Source: Megalobrama amblycephala
Taxonomy: Eukaryota > Chordata > Actinopteri > Cypriniformes > Xenocyprididae
NCBI RefSeq assembly: GCF_018812025.1
Contig: NC_063050.1
Location: forward strand, 12,317,037 to 12,381,036
DNA length: 64,000 bases
Direction: 5' to 3'
Positions 24,892-36,799 of the stretch are shown here, piece after piece (within the stretch, counting starts at the first letter, position 1; each line of letters opens with the position of its first letter). Both the position numbers and the translations under genes were made by a program. The notes below the pieces were generated by a model. That model saw nothing but the letters and a program-made list of their open reading frames with translations. It was not told the origin of the DNA and ran no database searches.

Positions 24892-25148
24892 CTGAAAAAA
24901 ACACACGCTTAATAAAACATTACATGCCGTCTAGTTGGCACAATCTTAAACATCTACAGATGATCCAGAGCACAGCAGTGCACCTGGCCTTCAGTTGGTC
25001 AAAAAGCATCATGTCAGCAATCTCTCATCCTACAATCAGGTTTGGATTAATTGCTTTTTCATATTTATGAATCATTCTGGGTTAAAGTGTCAGCTAAGTG
25101 ATTCATTGTGAGTGTACATGTGAACATGAGTGTGTTTGTGCAGCTCAC

Positions 25149-25254
25149 CTGGTGAGTGATATTGATATATTGTGACTGCAGCAGGTTGAAGTGAATCCAC
25201 ATTATACATCTTGTGCATTTTGAAGGAAATTATTTGTTTCTCTTTATGAGAAAC
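25149..25254 (-). pseudogene. c3-like: C3-like exon 9
   Basis: 106 nt: VSHKEKQIISFKMHKMYNV then LQPAAVTIYQYHSP, matching C3 VSHSEDDCLAFKVHQYFNV and IQPGAVKVYAYYN. The Cys in this stretch of human C3 is replaced by Ile. Donor gtgagc. Confidence 0.88.
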
Positions 25255-25797
25255 CTAATGAGACAAAAATCAAAGATTTATTACTCTACAACAGTCACTC
25301 ATACAGATTTGACATAGAAGCCCTTCTTTTTCACATTGAAGGGGTCATGAACTGCATTGTTTTATAAAGTATCCTGGGGTGCACTTATACATCGTGTGAA
25401 GAAATATTAGGCAAGTTGATTTTCTGATCTCTTTTTTTTTCCAAGCACATTTTACCAAATATAAATTGGATTTTGTATTTAATCATTTATAAGTGATAAT
25501 TGTTCATCAAAGCTGAAAATGAAAAACACCTTATATTCAGGTGTGCATATTATTAGGTACATTTTGTTTTACTGATAAAATGAGCCAAAAAAGTTATTTA
25601 ACTCAGACTGAAAAGTCAAAAAGGATTAAATGCCCATGATGCCCAAGGATGCAACACATACAACTTAGAATAACAGCAGTTCTTTTTAAGTTCCTCCTTT
25701 ACTCAAAATTATTAAATTGACTTATTATCTTAAAACATACAATAATGTAAAAAAATGACAATTCATTTACTTTTGACTACACAGTCTGCTGAAATAC

Positions 25798-25887
25798 CTT
25801 TTCTAAGTACAGGATGAGGGATCTTTGATTTGAGAGCACTTTATTCATCTCAAATTTCTGAATGTATCTCTCCTTCTCTGTAGACAG
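25798..25887 (-). pseudogene. c3-like: C3-like exon 8
   Basis: 30 codons, phase 0-0: RYIQKFEMNKVLSNQ and LILYLEK, matching C3 RYISKYELDKAFSDR and LIIYLDK. It does not join in frame to exon 7, which ends two bases into a codon. Confidence 0.88.
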
Positions 25888-26189
25888 CTGAGGGTGATAA
25901 GGGGAAAAAAGTCAATACTGTAAAATGTTTTATGTCCTGCCTACATACGTTTATTACATTCCTCTTATATACATATAAGCTAGCCTTTTTGTAGCTCAAT
26001 TGAATAGTCCTGCGCTGTGGCACATTTTTGATGTGGTGTCTTAATTAAAAAAAATAATAATAAAAAAAAAATGCATGCATGCATGATAAGTCTAAAACAA
26101 GTAGACAAATGTTAAGTAGATTAAACAGAGCATGTGACTGACCCTGAAGGTGCTTGACCCCTAATGTATTTCTTAGGATTTTGTTATTA

Positions 26190-28600
26190 TTATTAGGGGC
26201 CAAGCACCGAAGGTGCTTAGGCACCTATTGTATCTGTTGGCGTTCTTTTTAATTATTCTTCTTCCACTCTGGGAGTCTATGGCAGCCGATAGAACCGCTT
26301 GCGGGAAAGTTGTGAAATTTGGCACACAGTTAGAGGACAGTCTGAACTGTGTCTAGAGCAAATTTGGAGTCTCTAACTCAATCCCTCTAGCGCCACCAGC
26401 TGTCCAAAGTTGCACTTATGTTTATGTTATTGTAATAACTTTTGAACCATAAGGGTTAGAAACAAAATTCTTTTTTCCTCTGATTCCTTGGGTCAAGACG
26501 AATCGATTGCACCCTATGATGTCATTTTCTGTCATGAAGATTTTTCCGTCATTTTGAATTTTCTGAAAAACCTACTTTTTCGAACTCCTCCTAGGCCGTT
26601 AGTCCAATTTTCACGAAAACTGAACCAGATCATCTTCAGACCATGCCGACAAAAAGTTATGGAATTCAAGTCGATTCCTCAAACTGTTTTGGAAAAACAT
26701 GCGAACAAATTGTATGCAGTGCTTACAAAAATAGACGTAAGGCTGTATCTCCGTAACACTTTATCATATTCAGACCAAACTTGGTACATGTCATCACAAG
26801 CATGACCTGAGGCATCATGCAGTGTTTTGGTGCAGCGCCACCTACTGGTGCAGAGATATGAAAAATGGCTATTTTTGCTTATAACTTCTGATGGGTTTGT
26901 CCAAAAATCATAATGGTCTCGTTAGATTCGGGGCATCATGCCGAGTCGAATGATACCCAATTTTCCCATATTGGCCATTTTGTCCATCGGCCATTTTTAA
27001 TTTTGTGCTAAAATGCTGTATTTTACGAACGCATTAACGTATTGTTACGAAACTCGGTATGGGTCTTTGGCACCATGCCCTGACAATACTCAAACAGTTT
27101 CGTCGCAGCGCCACCTTGGTCAAACGTTATAACAAAATTTACATAAATGTTAATAACTTTTGACTGTATTAACCGATTGTAATGAAACTGGTCTCAGTAG
27201 ATTCCTTGGGTCATGCTGAGAACACAGATATCATTTGCCATATTTGGCTGAACTTCCTGTCCGCCATATTGTTTTTCTTTGTGAACTACCTACTTTTTCG
27301 AACTCCTCCTAGACCATTGCGCCGATTTTCACCAAAATCGAACTGTATCATCTTATTATTATTATTATTATTAACCTTTATTTAACCAGGTGAGTCAATT
27401 GAGAACCAGTTCTCATTTACAATGACGACCTGGCCAAGAGGCAGCATAAAAAGCCAGTACAATACAAAAACATAAAAGATGCAGGTAACACATGCAGCTA
27501 TAAACAGTGACATATAAAAACAAACAATAAACTAAGAACAAGTACAATGATCCTGAATTATTGACTTAACTGAATTTTTAAAGGAAGAAAGCGATATGAA
27601 TGAGCTAAGCTTTAGAGTCTGCTGCAGATGATTCCAATCATATGCAGCAGAAAACTGAAAAGAACAACGACCAAAGGAGGTGCGGACTTTGGGTATACAG
27701 AGAGTAAGGAAGCTGCTAGAGCGCAGATTACGACTTGTATTATGAGCAGTTAAAAGGGACTGTAAATATAATGGAGTTTTACCAATAAGGGTTTTATAAA
27801 TAAACAGAAGCCAATGAATTTGTCTACGCGAATGGAGAGAAGACCAATTCAGTAAAGAATACAGATGACAATGGTGAGTATTAAATGAGGCTCCAGTCAC
27901 AAAGCGGATTGCAGCATGGTAAATAACATCCAATTTATGAAGGAGAGTTTTTGAAGCATACCTGTAAACTATATCACCGTAATCCAAAATCGGAAGTACT
28001 GTCGTTTTAACCAAGAGCTGTTTAGAAGAATGTGTAAAAGAAGATTTATTACGATAAAGAAAACCAATACGAGACTTAACCTTGCTGAGCAGTACATTTA
28101 TGTGCGTTTCAAACGATAACTTGCTGTCAAGCCAGATACCAAGATATTTGTAGCAATCAACATAATCGATTTCTGAACCATCCAATGAAAAAATTTTAGG
28201 CAGATGTTCAACGTTTGGTAAATTTCTATTAAAGACCATACATTTAGTTTTATTTGTATTTAAAACTAGATGAAGACTAGAGAAAGCATGTTGGAGGCGA
28301 GTAAATCTTCAGACCATGCCGACAAAAATTTATGGATTTCAAGTCAATACATCAAACCGTTTTCGTATACCAGAGCAACGAATTTGAGGCATGATGCAAA
28401 AACAACTCTTGAAGCTGTATCTCTGCAATGCTTTGACATATTGACACCAAACTTTGCAAGTGTCATTGTCACCTCACTTTGACTATACCACATTAATTTG
28501 GTCACAGCGCCACCTATTGGTCAAAAGTGATGAACTAGTAATTCCTTTATTTTGACAGTATATATCATTTTTCAGTTCTTTTGCCTAAAATGATCTTAAT
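26190..28600. repeat. 'ggggccaagcaccgaaggtgc' repeat, split by a LINE
   Basis: Tandem-like degenerate blocks ('cagcgccacctattgg', 'cgaactcctcctag', 'catcttcagaccatgcc') recur at 26395-26650, 26820-27120, 27290-27350 and 28300-28540. The LINE at about 27355-28303 interrupts it. A related piece lies at about 31880-32130. It occupies the interval where a C3 exon would be expected. Confidence 0.6.
27355..28303 (-). mobile_element. L2/CR1-like LINE, 5'-truncated, with RT C-terminal ORF
   Basis: ORF of 235 codons (28239-27532, minus). It contains YKYLGIWLDSKLSFETHI, KTTVLPILDYGDIVY, AIRFVTGA and RRQIHWLLFIYKTL, the thumb and C-terminal part of L2/CR1-type reverse transcriptase. The 3' end (left) is an ATT/TAA microsatellite tail. 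The target is readable: 'atcatcttcagaccatgcc' elsewhere (26630) is split here, leaving about 5 bp (atctt) duplicated. Palm and endonuclease are missing, as in normal 5'-truncated LINE copies. Confidence 0.85.
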
Positions 28601-28612
28601 AGGTCTTTAATT

Positions 28613-28945
28613 GCTCACAGTTGCAGTTGGTCTGATGCTCCCAGCCATGTTGGCTGGCTTCTTGTGCCGTTTTTGTGCTTGGCCCTGTAATTGCTGCTTG
28701 CAATATCTAGCGCTCTCTCCACCCTCAATACCATGACTGAGGATGACCCTTGAGCAAGGCACTGTACCCCCAACTGCTCCCCGGGTGCCGCAGCAATGGC
28801 TGCCCACTGCTCCGGGTGTGTGTTTACGGTGTGTGTGTTCACTGCTGTGTGTGTGCACTTGGATGGGTTAAATGCAGAGCACAAATTCCGAGTATGGGTC
28901 ACCATACTTGGCCACATGTCACTTCACTTCACTTTCACTTATAAT
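28613..28945 (+). repeat. SINE-like dispersed repeat
   Basis: Contains 'ccttgagcaaggcactg', 'aactgctccccgggtgcc' and 'gcacttggatgggttaaatg', a block recurrent in cyprinid genomes, ending in 'ttcacttcactttcac'. Assigned from general knowledge of fish repeats, not from an internal second copy. Confidence 0.5.
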
Positions 28946-29417
28946 TATTATTATTAACAGTAAAGTTCTTTTTGAGAATTAACAGAGGTTTGATTGAAAA
29001 TATTTGGCTACCATTGTGATCAGTTGCTCTTGGTGTCGCTGTTAAAATTTTATATAAAATTATGTGTTTCCATAAACTGCCACAAAGACCACAAACGTAA
29101 CATAAAAAAAAAATCACAGTAACTGCCCAACTAAATGAGCACTGATCACCATAATGGTAACCACACATTCAATATAACATCAACATCTAAACCTGATAAT
29201 TCTCAAAAAGAACTGCAGACAAATTACAGAAATAAAGTCCATGTAAACGTAGTACGTTTACATGGACAGCAGTAATCCGATATTAATACGATTAAGACAA
29301 TACTCTGATTAAGAAAGGACCATGTAAACAGCAATGTTTTATTACCTTAATCCAACTAAAGTCATACTCAAAGTAAACTTAAATCGAATTATGACAGGTG
29401 GAGTATTCCTATTTTAG

Positions 29418-30809
29418 CAGTGGCGATTCTAGACTTTTTTAACAGGGGTGGCCTTAGTGGAGCACTGATTAATTCAAGGGTGGCATCATAAAATCATGCA
29501 TCGAACACCATACTCATAAATTGAAGGACAAAGGCTGTACTCTTACATCAAATTTCTTTTTATTTGAATAAAATCAAATATAAATAAACAAACTCAAACA
29601 TAAAAATACACCTTCAAGACTTGGCACAATGCACAACAAAGAACGTATTATTTACAATTAATTACACAAAATTAAAGCTTAATCAAAGGCCACATCTGAC
29701 CTGTGAGTTAAACTATTAGTATTTATAAAGTTTAAACGATATAGACTACTCTTTCATGTCATTACTGCATTGGTGATGTGCAAGTCGAATTCAGTGCCTG
29801 TCACTTTAAGGCCCTGACGGCCGTGAGGTTTGCTTGATTCTCACGGTTTAAGCTAAATTGTTGTTGTGCATTGTGCATAAGGATATGTGGATGAAATGAA
29901 TTATGTTTTCCATGTCATTTGTTAAAATAAATGCTCTAAAGCCTAACAACTCGAAGAAAATCTGTCTTGGATTACAGGAGATACTGTAAGTGTCTTGTAA
30001 TGATAATTTCTATGATTTTGGCGAGCACAAATAACTATCTCCAGATGTAAATGGTTGCATATCCTATTACTCAAATTCAACTAAACCCACCAGTAGGCTA
30101 GACCTTAATTTCACAGCATAGGTATGTTAGCAACACAGGGCTTGAAAACATTGACTGTATAGCCTATAGAACAAACAAAAACGAAACCCTGCGTGGAATT
30201 TATCTGGGAATATAGCCTAAGCCTAATTTACTGAATGTAGGGGCGAGCTATGGCGTGTTTAATTTGGTTAAAATATAATGTAGGCTACGTTTTTTTGCAC
30301 AAAATTGCGTCTGCTAATCTGCTAATGATAAATCTTTAAATGCTTTTTACAAAAGTAGCCTACAGTTAACAGTTAATGACATAGCAAATGTCGACTGAGT
30401 AGGCAGAATAGGCAGGTAACTTACAGTAGATAAATTAGCCTACATGACGTGATTCAACAGACGTGATACTGGGCTGTGTGTGCGATTAGATATCAAGGCA
30501 GATGTGATAGGTAAATAGATATCTTTGCGTGCTAGCACAAGTAGTAGTGCTGTAAACTCACATGCTAAAAAACAATAAGCCATGTATCGTTGGTTAGCTT
30601 ATATCAAACACTTGCTACTAACATTTCTGAGTTCTGGTGTCTGACTGTCCAAGCTCCCGCGCTGATTTAAAGGCAGCAAAGTGCGTCAACAAAGGTTCCG
30701 CCTTTGACCACGTTAATGGCCAATCGTAGAGTAGGATTTTGGGGTGGCACCTGGGGTGGCCAATCGAATCTCAGCCACCCCTCAAGCCACCCCTCTGGCT
30801 CCGCCCCTG
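29418..30809. mobile_element. hAT-like element in C3 intron
   Basis: 1392 bp with ends cagtggcg and cgcccctg and perfect 8-bp target duplication tattttag (29410-29417 and 30810-30817). Non-coding. Confidence 0.8.
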
Positions 30810-31199
30810 TATTTTAGTTGCATTATTGGAGTGCATTGTAGACATGTACACACCTTAATCACACTATTAACGTCATGTGGGAGTTTTCGCTGCATTTTGC
30901 CACCGGACACATAATACACACACGCCAGTGGTCAACCGTTTGACTCATCCAGTACCTCTGAGTTTGTCGCGGTGGCATGAATGAAAGTTGCTGAATTAAA
31001 GTACAGGAGGCCTGTTGCTGGAGAATTTGTATCCACCGTTGTCTATTTACAGAGCCACAGACATCGGGAAAATAAATAGTAGCCTAGGCTAAATCGTGTG
31101 AACGATTTACTCATTTTTTATAAGTTTTGACTAAATGTTATGACTAAAAATGACTAAAAAATTAAACATTCTAAAAACATAAATATTATTTTCACTTAC

Positions 31200-31248
31200 A
31201 AGATTTCTACAGTGAACTTGTAGCTTTCAGTGGCTCCAGGGTAATGTA
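31200..31248 (-). pseudogene. c3-like: C3-like exon 7
   Basis: 49 nt giving HYPGATESYKFTVEI in phase with exon 6. Matches the short C3 exon ending in MILEI. Ends with two bases of a split codon, so the next exon should begin with one completing base. Confidence 0.8.
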
Positions 31249-31332
31249 CTGAAAAGAAAATACTGAAATGAACAACAAAATTGGCTTTCAGTTTTAAAGT
31301 TACAAAAAAAATAAAACAATTATCCAACTTAC

Positions 31333-31414
31333 TGTTTCGTTCTCGTTCCATTTTAAAATCAAAGAGTTTACAGTCAGACTTCTCAACAGGTTTGGCATAA
31401 TACTCTGTGAACAC
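31333..31414 (-). pseudogene. c3-like: C3-like exon 6
   Basis: 27 codons plus 1 nt. VFTEYYAKPVEKSDCKLFDF aligns with C3 [20 protein letters not shown], keeping the Cys. Acceptor cttcag, donor gtaagt. Confidence 0.85.
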
Positions 31415-32526
31415 CTGAAGAAAAAGGTCATTTTTCCAGAAACATTTTCATTTACATGATTTCAAGGGTTTACATTTTCTCCCTGAGAATACTTATAAGA
31501 AAGAGTGCGCGCATGAGAGAGAGAGAGCGCTTCTGGTCTGTCATTCAGTGCGATTCCGCCTATTCTGCCTTCACATGCAGTTTGCAATGTGTGTGTTGTC
31601 ATCATTAATTTTGAAGTATTTCCTCACCTCTGAGGCTAACATTGTTTCTGCTGCTGCCGTCAGTGTCTCTGTGCATGCAAAATTCTGTCAGTTAGGTCAG
31701 TTGAGGTATTGGTCTTTGGTATCGGGGGATTTTTACGAGTACGAGTACAAGTATATGAGCTTTGTATCGGGCCCAATACCGATACTGGTATCAGTATCGG
31801 TGCATCCCTAATATTCATAAATAGATTTCAAAGATTTGAAAAGATTTAATTTTTTTGTTATTATTATTCTTTTTCTGCATTAAAACTGTCTGAGCATCCA
31901 AGACCGTAAGTCATAGAGATACCAAACTTGGTGGGATGATTAGAAATCCCACCCGCTACTCAGGTGCTCAGGCACACATCCTGGACACTAGGTGGTGCTA
32001 TAATAAGCACTTTTGTGTTTTGGTACATAGTTCTATAATAGTAAGGGCTAGAAACAAAATTCAAACTTCCATAGAGAGACACTTAAGACAAGGACATTGA
32101 ATAACTGTATTATCTACACAAATCATTTGTGCTTGGACCACAATAATTGCTGCTTGTCGCTATATTTTAGTATTAGTAGTAGGTGACCATTCCCTCACTT
32201 TCTCTGACCGACTTTTTTTGCTGACTTGGATGCACTTCACCACATTTTACTCTTCTTAATTCCTCTACAGTTTATTACCCAACAGTGGTTGAGCAGCCCA
32301 AGTTTCTGAACACCCCACTGTCATCACTGACGTGAATGTTAATGGTCAGGTGTTAGTGATCTCTGCAGAAGTTCAGAACGAGTCGTTTTTGCAGCTTACC
32401 CTCAATTAATGCTATTATTGGTCTGGTGCCGACATTCTGAGAGTCCCAGTATGTTGTCATAAATGATGAAGGTAAATTTGACTTTGAATCTTTCTGCTGA
32501 CCGTATAAATGTTCATGAACACTCAC

Positions 32527-32586
32527 AGAGAGAGTGGCTGTTCCAGTTCCTCTAGCCGTCACATTGAAGTCCTTGTTTATGTCCAC
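32527..32586 (-). pseudogene. c3-like: C3-like exon 5
   Basis: 20 codons ending NVTARGTGTATLS, matching C3 TVTAEGKGQGTLS at the same exon border. Acceptor caacag, donor gtgagt. Confidence 0.85.
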
Positions 32587-32783
32587 CTGTTGCGTGAATG
32601 CAGAAATACTCAAGTCAGCAGAATAATCACATGAATAATGAAACAAAAGAGATCCAATTTCCAGCGATTTCTCTCTAGGTATTCATGGAGCATGTTCACT
32701 TCATCTTGAACAAACCAATATATGGTTGTGATATAACATGTCAATTTGTCATCCGATTTAAACACCTGCATTATGTGTTATAC

Positions 32784-32945
32784 CTTGTCTGATCGTGCAA
32801 CATGCACATTGTCTCTTGTGAAAGTCCATCTGACAGGTCTTCTTCCTGCCACTGACAGCTCCACGTCCAGAGTGAAGTTTTGTTGGTTCTTCTTCTTCAT
32901 CTCTGTGTGATATTCAGCCACAGCCTGGAACACCATGATGGTCGC
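32784..32945 (-). pseudogene. c3-like: C3-like exon 4 (CUB/MG8 junction)
   Basis: 54 codons, phase 0-0. Begins ATIMVFQAVAEYHTE, the counterpart of human C3 ATFMVFQALAQYQKD. Acceptor ttctag, donor gtataa. Confidence 0.88.
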
Positions 32946-33219
32946 CTAGAACAGACCGGTGTGGAAAGTAAATTTCCAGGAGCTAAACACAAACATCCTG
33001 TCCTCATTTACTCAAATGCCTGACTCTGTTGAACACAACTGAAGGACATTTTTTAAAAATATATTTTTTTTTCTATGCAAGTACAATTAATGGACTGAAA
33101 CTTTCAAAGTTTAAAAAGCACCATAAATGTATCAAAAAATCTCATTAATAATCTAATTTCTATATATCTTAATTATTGTTAATATGTAATTCATTTTTCC
33201 AGGAGCTCATTGCTTCTAC

Positions 33220-33395
33220 CTTCAAGTAAAATGCTAACAGTGATTGTAAATTAATTGCCTAAATTATAACATTATTAGCTAAATGCATTCTTTAAATTGT
33301 AATGTTGACATTCTCTGTAAAGTTGCTTTGAAACGATATGTATTGTGAAAAGCGCTATACAAATAAATGTGAATTAAATTGAATTGATGTAGTTC
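33220..33395 (+). repeat. LINE-tail-like repeat
   Basis: Contains 'gctttgaaacgatatgtat' and 'gtgaaaagcgctatacaaat'. The same sequence is inverted at 36275-36435, with a short piece near 53395-53450. This is a common 3' tail of fish L2-type retroposons. Confidence 0.6.
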
Positions 33396-33746
33396 ACACA
33401 GCTTGTGTGCTATGGTCCAAGCGTTCATGAATTAATTCTTCAGGTGTCTGCTCATTCACAAATCAAAATCGATACTTCTTTAATGAATGTGTTTGTATGT
33501 CACACAAGAGCTTTTGCATCCTTTTTGAAGCCTGAAAGCTTCAGTCCCCAATACTGTAATTGCAGTGACTGGAAAACAGTACAACACTACAATTATTCAA
33601 AATATAATGATTATACTGGTTTATAATAACATGTGGGTGAGTAAATTATGACAGAATTTTTGGTAAACTGTTCTTTCAACTTCTGTTTATTTACTTATTC
33701 TTTCATCATTTCACGTTAAATATTAATACTGTTACTATTAGTGTAC

Positions 33747-33910
33747 CTGTGTGGTGCCAGAACCACCATAATGAGACTGTTGTCTGCCCAGCCAGCGCAC
33801 TGCCTCTCCTGCTTTATCGAAGTCTTTGGCCTTCACAAGCGCCAGCACAGCATAGGCCGTCGCCTCTAGTGAGTGATAAGGCCGTCCAGCGACAGTCCAA
33901 AACCTACCGG
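33747..33910 (-). pseudogene. c3-like: C3-like exon 3 (end of thioester domain)
   Basis: 164 nt; acceptor tttgaatcag, donor gtacac. Contains YHSLEATAYAVLALVKAKDF and VRWLGRQQ...GGSGTTQ, the conserved C3 motif aligned with human NVEATSYALLALLQLKDF and VRWLNEQ...GGYGSTQ. Confidence 0.92.
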
Positions 33911-34513
33911 CTGATTCAAACACAAATCAGGAATAGAAACAGGAGTGACTTACAGACTCTTGACAGACTGGCTGTCACAATGCTTGATTTTCATTGACAG
34001 AGAAGAAAAATACAAACTGTATTGTATGAAATGAAAGGTACATTATGTAACTTTTGGTGCTTTAGTGGTTAATAAACAAAATTGTACGCATCTTGAGGAA
34101 GAACATTGTAGCCGGAGCTACTTCTCTCCATGTATGTATATAACGGAGGTACTGGGCTACTAGTCAGAATATAAACAGTTTTTATAGGTGTACCATATGA
34201 TTCAGGACCCCAGCAGGTGCAGGATGTAGACTCGGTCAGGCAGAGATTGAATAACAATGGAATAATGGAAATACCATTAATGGAAATAACAGTTGAAGAC
34301 CGCTGCAACTGACTTCCAGCCACAGGCTTAGATGAAATCAACCAAAAATAAAAGAACATTCAATCTCTCAAGATCTCAGCAGAGGGTGATTAAACAACTC
34401 CACAAACAGCATTACCAGCTTCACTTATTACTAACCAGACTGACTTTATTTCTGTCAGAGGTCTAAAAAAGTTCTAGATGTTGATGCTTGGTTGAAAATG
34501 TTTAGTTTGAAGG

Positions 34514-34968
34514 TGTTACGTACAGAAGGATACGGAGACACAGGTATATCGTTAATAGTGTTTATTGAACAACCAGAGGAGTAGAGCAGAGTGCAGGTAA
34601 GTGAATGTAGGTAAAGTTTGTACCAGATGGTATTCTTGGATCTGATACTTGTCTTGTTTTTCCCAGGAATCATGGATGGCAGACAGATGTGGAGCAGACG
34701 AGACACAGAGACACTCACAGAAGACAAGAAGAACACAAGGGATCTTGGAGAATGCTGGAGACAGGTAAGTAGTCGTTAGAGGAGTCCTTGAGGTAAGCAT
34801 AACAAGTAGGTATGCGTTAACAAGAACGGACAGTGACTGAGTGCCTGTGAGTGTCTTTTGTAGTGCTGCTGATGATATCTGTGATGAGTGTCAGGTGTGG
34901 CTTGTTAGTATTCTGGTGAGGGTGTGCGCTGTGATTGGGTGACTGTAGAGCCTGGCGTGTCTGTGACA
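34514..34968 (-). mobile_element. Solo gypsy LTR
   Basis: The minus strand reads TGTCACAGACACGCC to GTACGTAACA and matches the LTRs of the element at 7147-11164 ('actataaaagacactcaca', 'cactcagtcactgtccg', 'gtgagtgtctctgt'). Flanked by the 5-bp duplication gaagg (34509-34513 and 34969-34973). The 455-bp size gives the intact LTR length. Arises by LTR-LTR recombination. Confidence 0.88.
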
Positions 34969-34973
34969 GAAGG

Positions 34974-36642
34974 TCACCAACATGATAATCAGTGTTTGTT
35001 TTAGTTGCACAGTTTCACTCTTGACTTTTTAACATTAGTTTTTCTCTGGCTGGTGTAACTGCGTTTGATTTAGGCAAGAACAGCAAAAGAAAATGTGATC
35101 AGATGATGATAAAGATATAATCACCATGTAGTGTTTGAGTCACTGATCATATTCAGAGTCTATTCTTTGATTATACAGATGTCATGTTATTAAAGATACA
35201 CACAGACTTCGAAGAGTCAGTGTATGAATCTTAATAATGGTGATGTGCTTCTTGTTGCAATGCGTTCTGGGTGATCATACAAAACTCATCTACGGCTCCC
35301 AGAATGCATTGCGGCATTAAGCATGTCATCATTGTTGAGATTCATAGGCTGATTCTTGATATCTGTGTGAGTCTAATGTTGGAGTGAAAAATGTTTAGTG
35401 TACAATGCCTTTAAAAAAATTTAAAATACTGTTAGAGTCATTGCAATAATAAACAGTTATAGTAGCCAGAGAAAAACTAGCATTAAAGGTCAAGTATCAA
35501 ACAGCCCAGCTAAAACAACACTGATCTCCATAATGGTGACACCAAACTCAACATTTTGAACCAAACATAAATATCTAAACATTTGTTTGTTTTAAAGGTG
35601 CCATATAATTGAAAATTTTATTTATTTACCTTGGCATAGTTAAATAATTAGAGTTCTGTACATGGAAATGACATACAGTGAGCACCATTGTTTCCTCATT
35701 CATATGTAAATCTTGTGCGTGAAAAAGACCACTGAAAAATATCAACATAACACCAACTGTTATGTAATAGTTGGGATCATTATTTACGCACCCAAAATTT
35801 GCATATACCAGCCCATGTTCAATGCAAGGCAGTATTAACGTCGTGAAGCTGCACAGCCGAATCATCAGAAGTTCTGCAGGTATTGTGAAGCAAGCAAGGA
35901 CAATAGCAAAAATAGCAGATGAATCGATAATAACTGTTCATGATGCATGATATCATTATATATTTAGTGATATTTGTAAATTGTCTTTCTAAATGTTTTG
36001 TTAACATGTTGCTAATGTACTGTTATATGTGGTTTAAGTTACCATTGTTTCTTACTGTATTCACAGAGATCAGAGACATGTCGTTATTTTAATTTTCAAC
36101 CTGAAAACGCTTGCAGTCTGTATAATTCATAAACGTTTCTTCATTTTCGTTGAGTTTCTCCAACTGTGTGTAGCTTTAGCCACATTAGCCGTGCAGCACA
36201 CTATCAAACTTATTCAGAATCAAATTTCAGCATACATCCACAAAATACATGCTATGCTAACGTGATCTGATATGCTGCAATTCAATTCAATTCACATTTA
36301 TTTGTATAGCACTTTTCACAATAGATAATGTTTCAAAGCAGCTTTACAGGGAATGCATGTCAACATTACAATTTAGAGAATGCAGTTAGCTAATAATGTA
36401 ATAATTTAGGCAATTTAATTTACAATCACTGTTAACAGTTTAATTGAACAGTGTACCTTTAAAGTTACTCAGTATTAATGTTTACTGAACTGTTGAATTA
36501 AAGCAATATCACACGCACAGTCAGGCTGTGGTTCTGAATATTATCATGGTTATGATTACCTGCGTCCTAATCACATTAAAAGGCAGAAGCACTCTTGCTG
36601 GAGTGATATCACTTAAGCATATTTTGATGACTTGTCACTGAC
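34974..36642. other. C3 intron sequence with dispersed repeats
   Basis: A repeat starting 'aaggtgccatataattg' (about 35595) and the inverted LINE tail at 36275-36435 are the only recognisable parts. No exon seen. Confidence 0.4.
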
Positions 36643-36799
36643 CTTCTCCTTCTGAGGAATGTTTCATCAAGATGTCTTTATTGAGTTTGTCAGCATTGGC
36701 CAGGGCGTAGGACGTCATTGCTACAGCGTAAGGATTGGTCAGTTGTGGAAGTCAACCTTCTAAGAAGTCAACAGCCTTCCTGATACTTCCGTGCAAAGT
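36643..36799 (-). pseudogene. c3-like: C3-like exon 2 with premature stop
   Basis: 157 nt, phase 0 to 1; donor gtcagt. Encodes KAVDFLEG, then TGA (36752-36754), then LPQLTNPYAVAMTSYALAN. Homology continues on both sides in one frame, so this is a nonsense change and not a mis-set boundary. CGA (Arg) to TGA, a CpG transition, would explain it. Confidence 0.85.
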
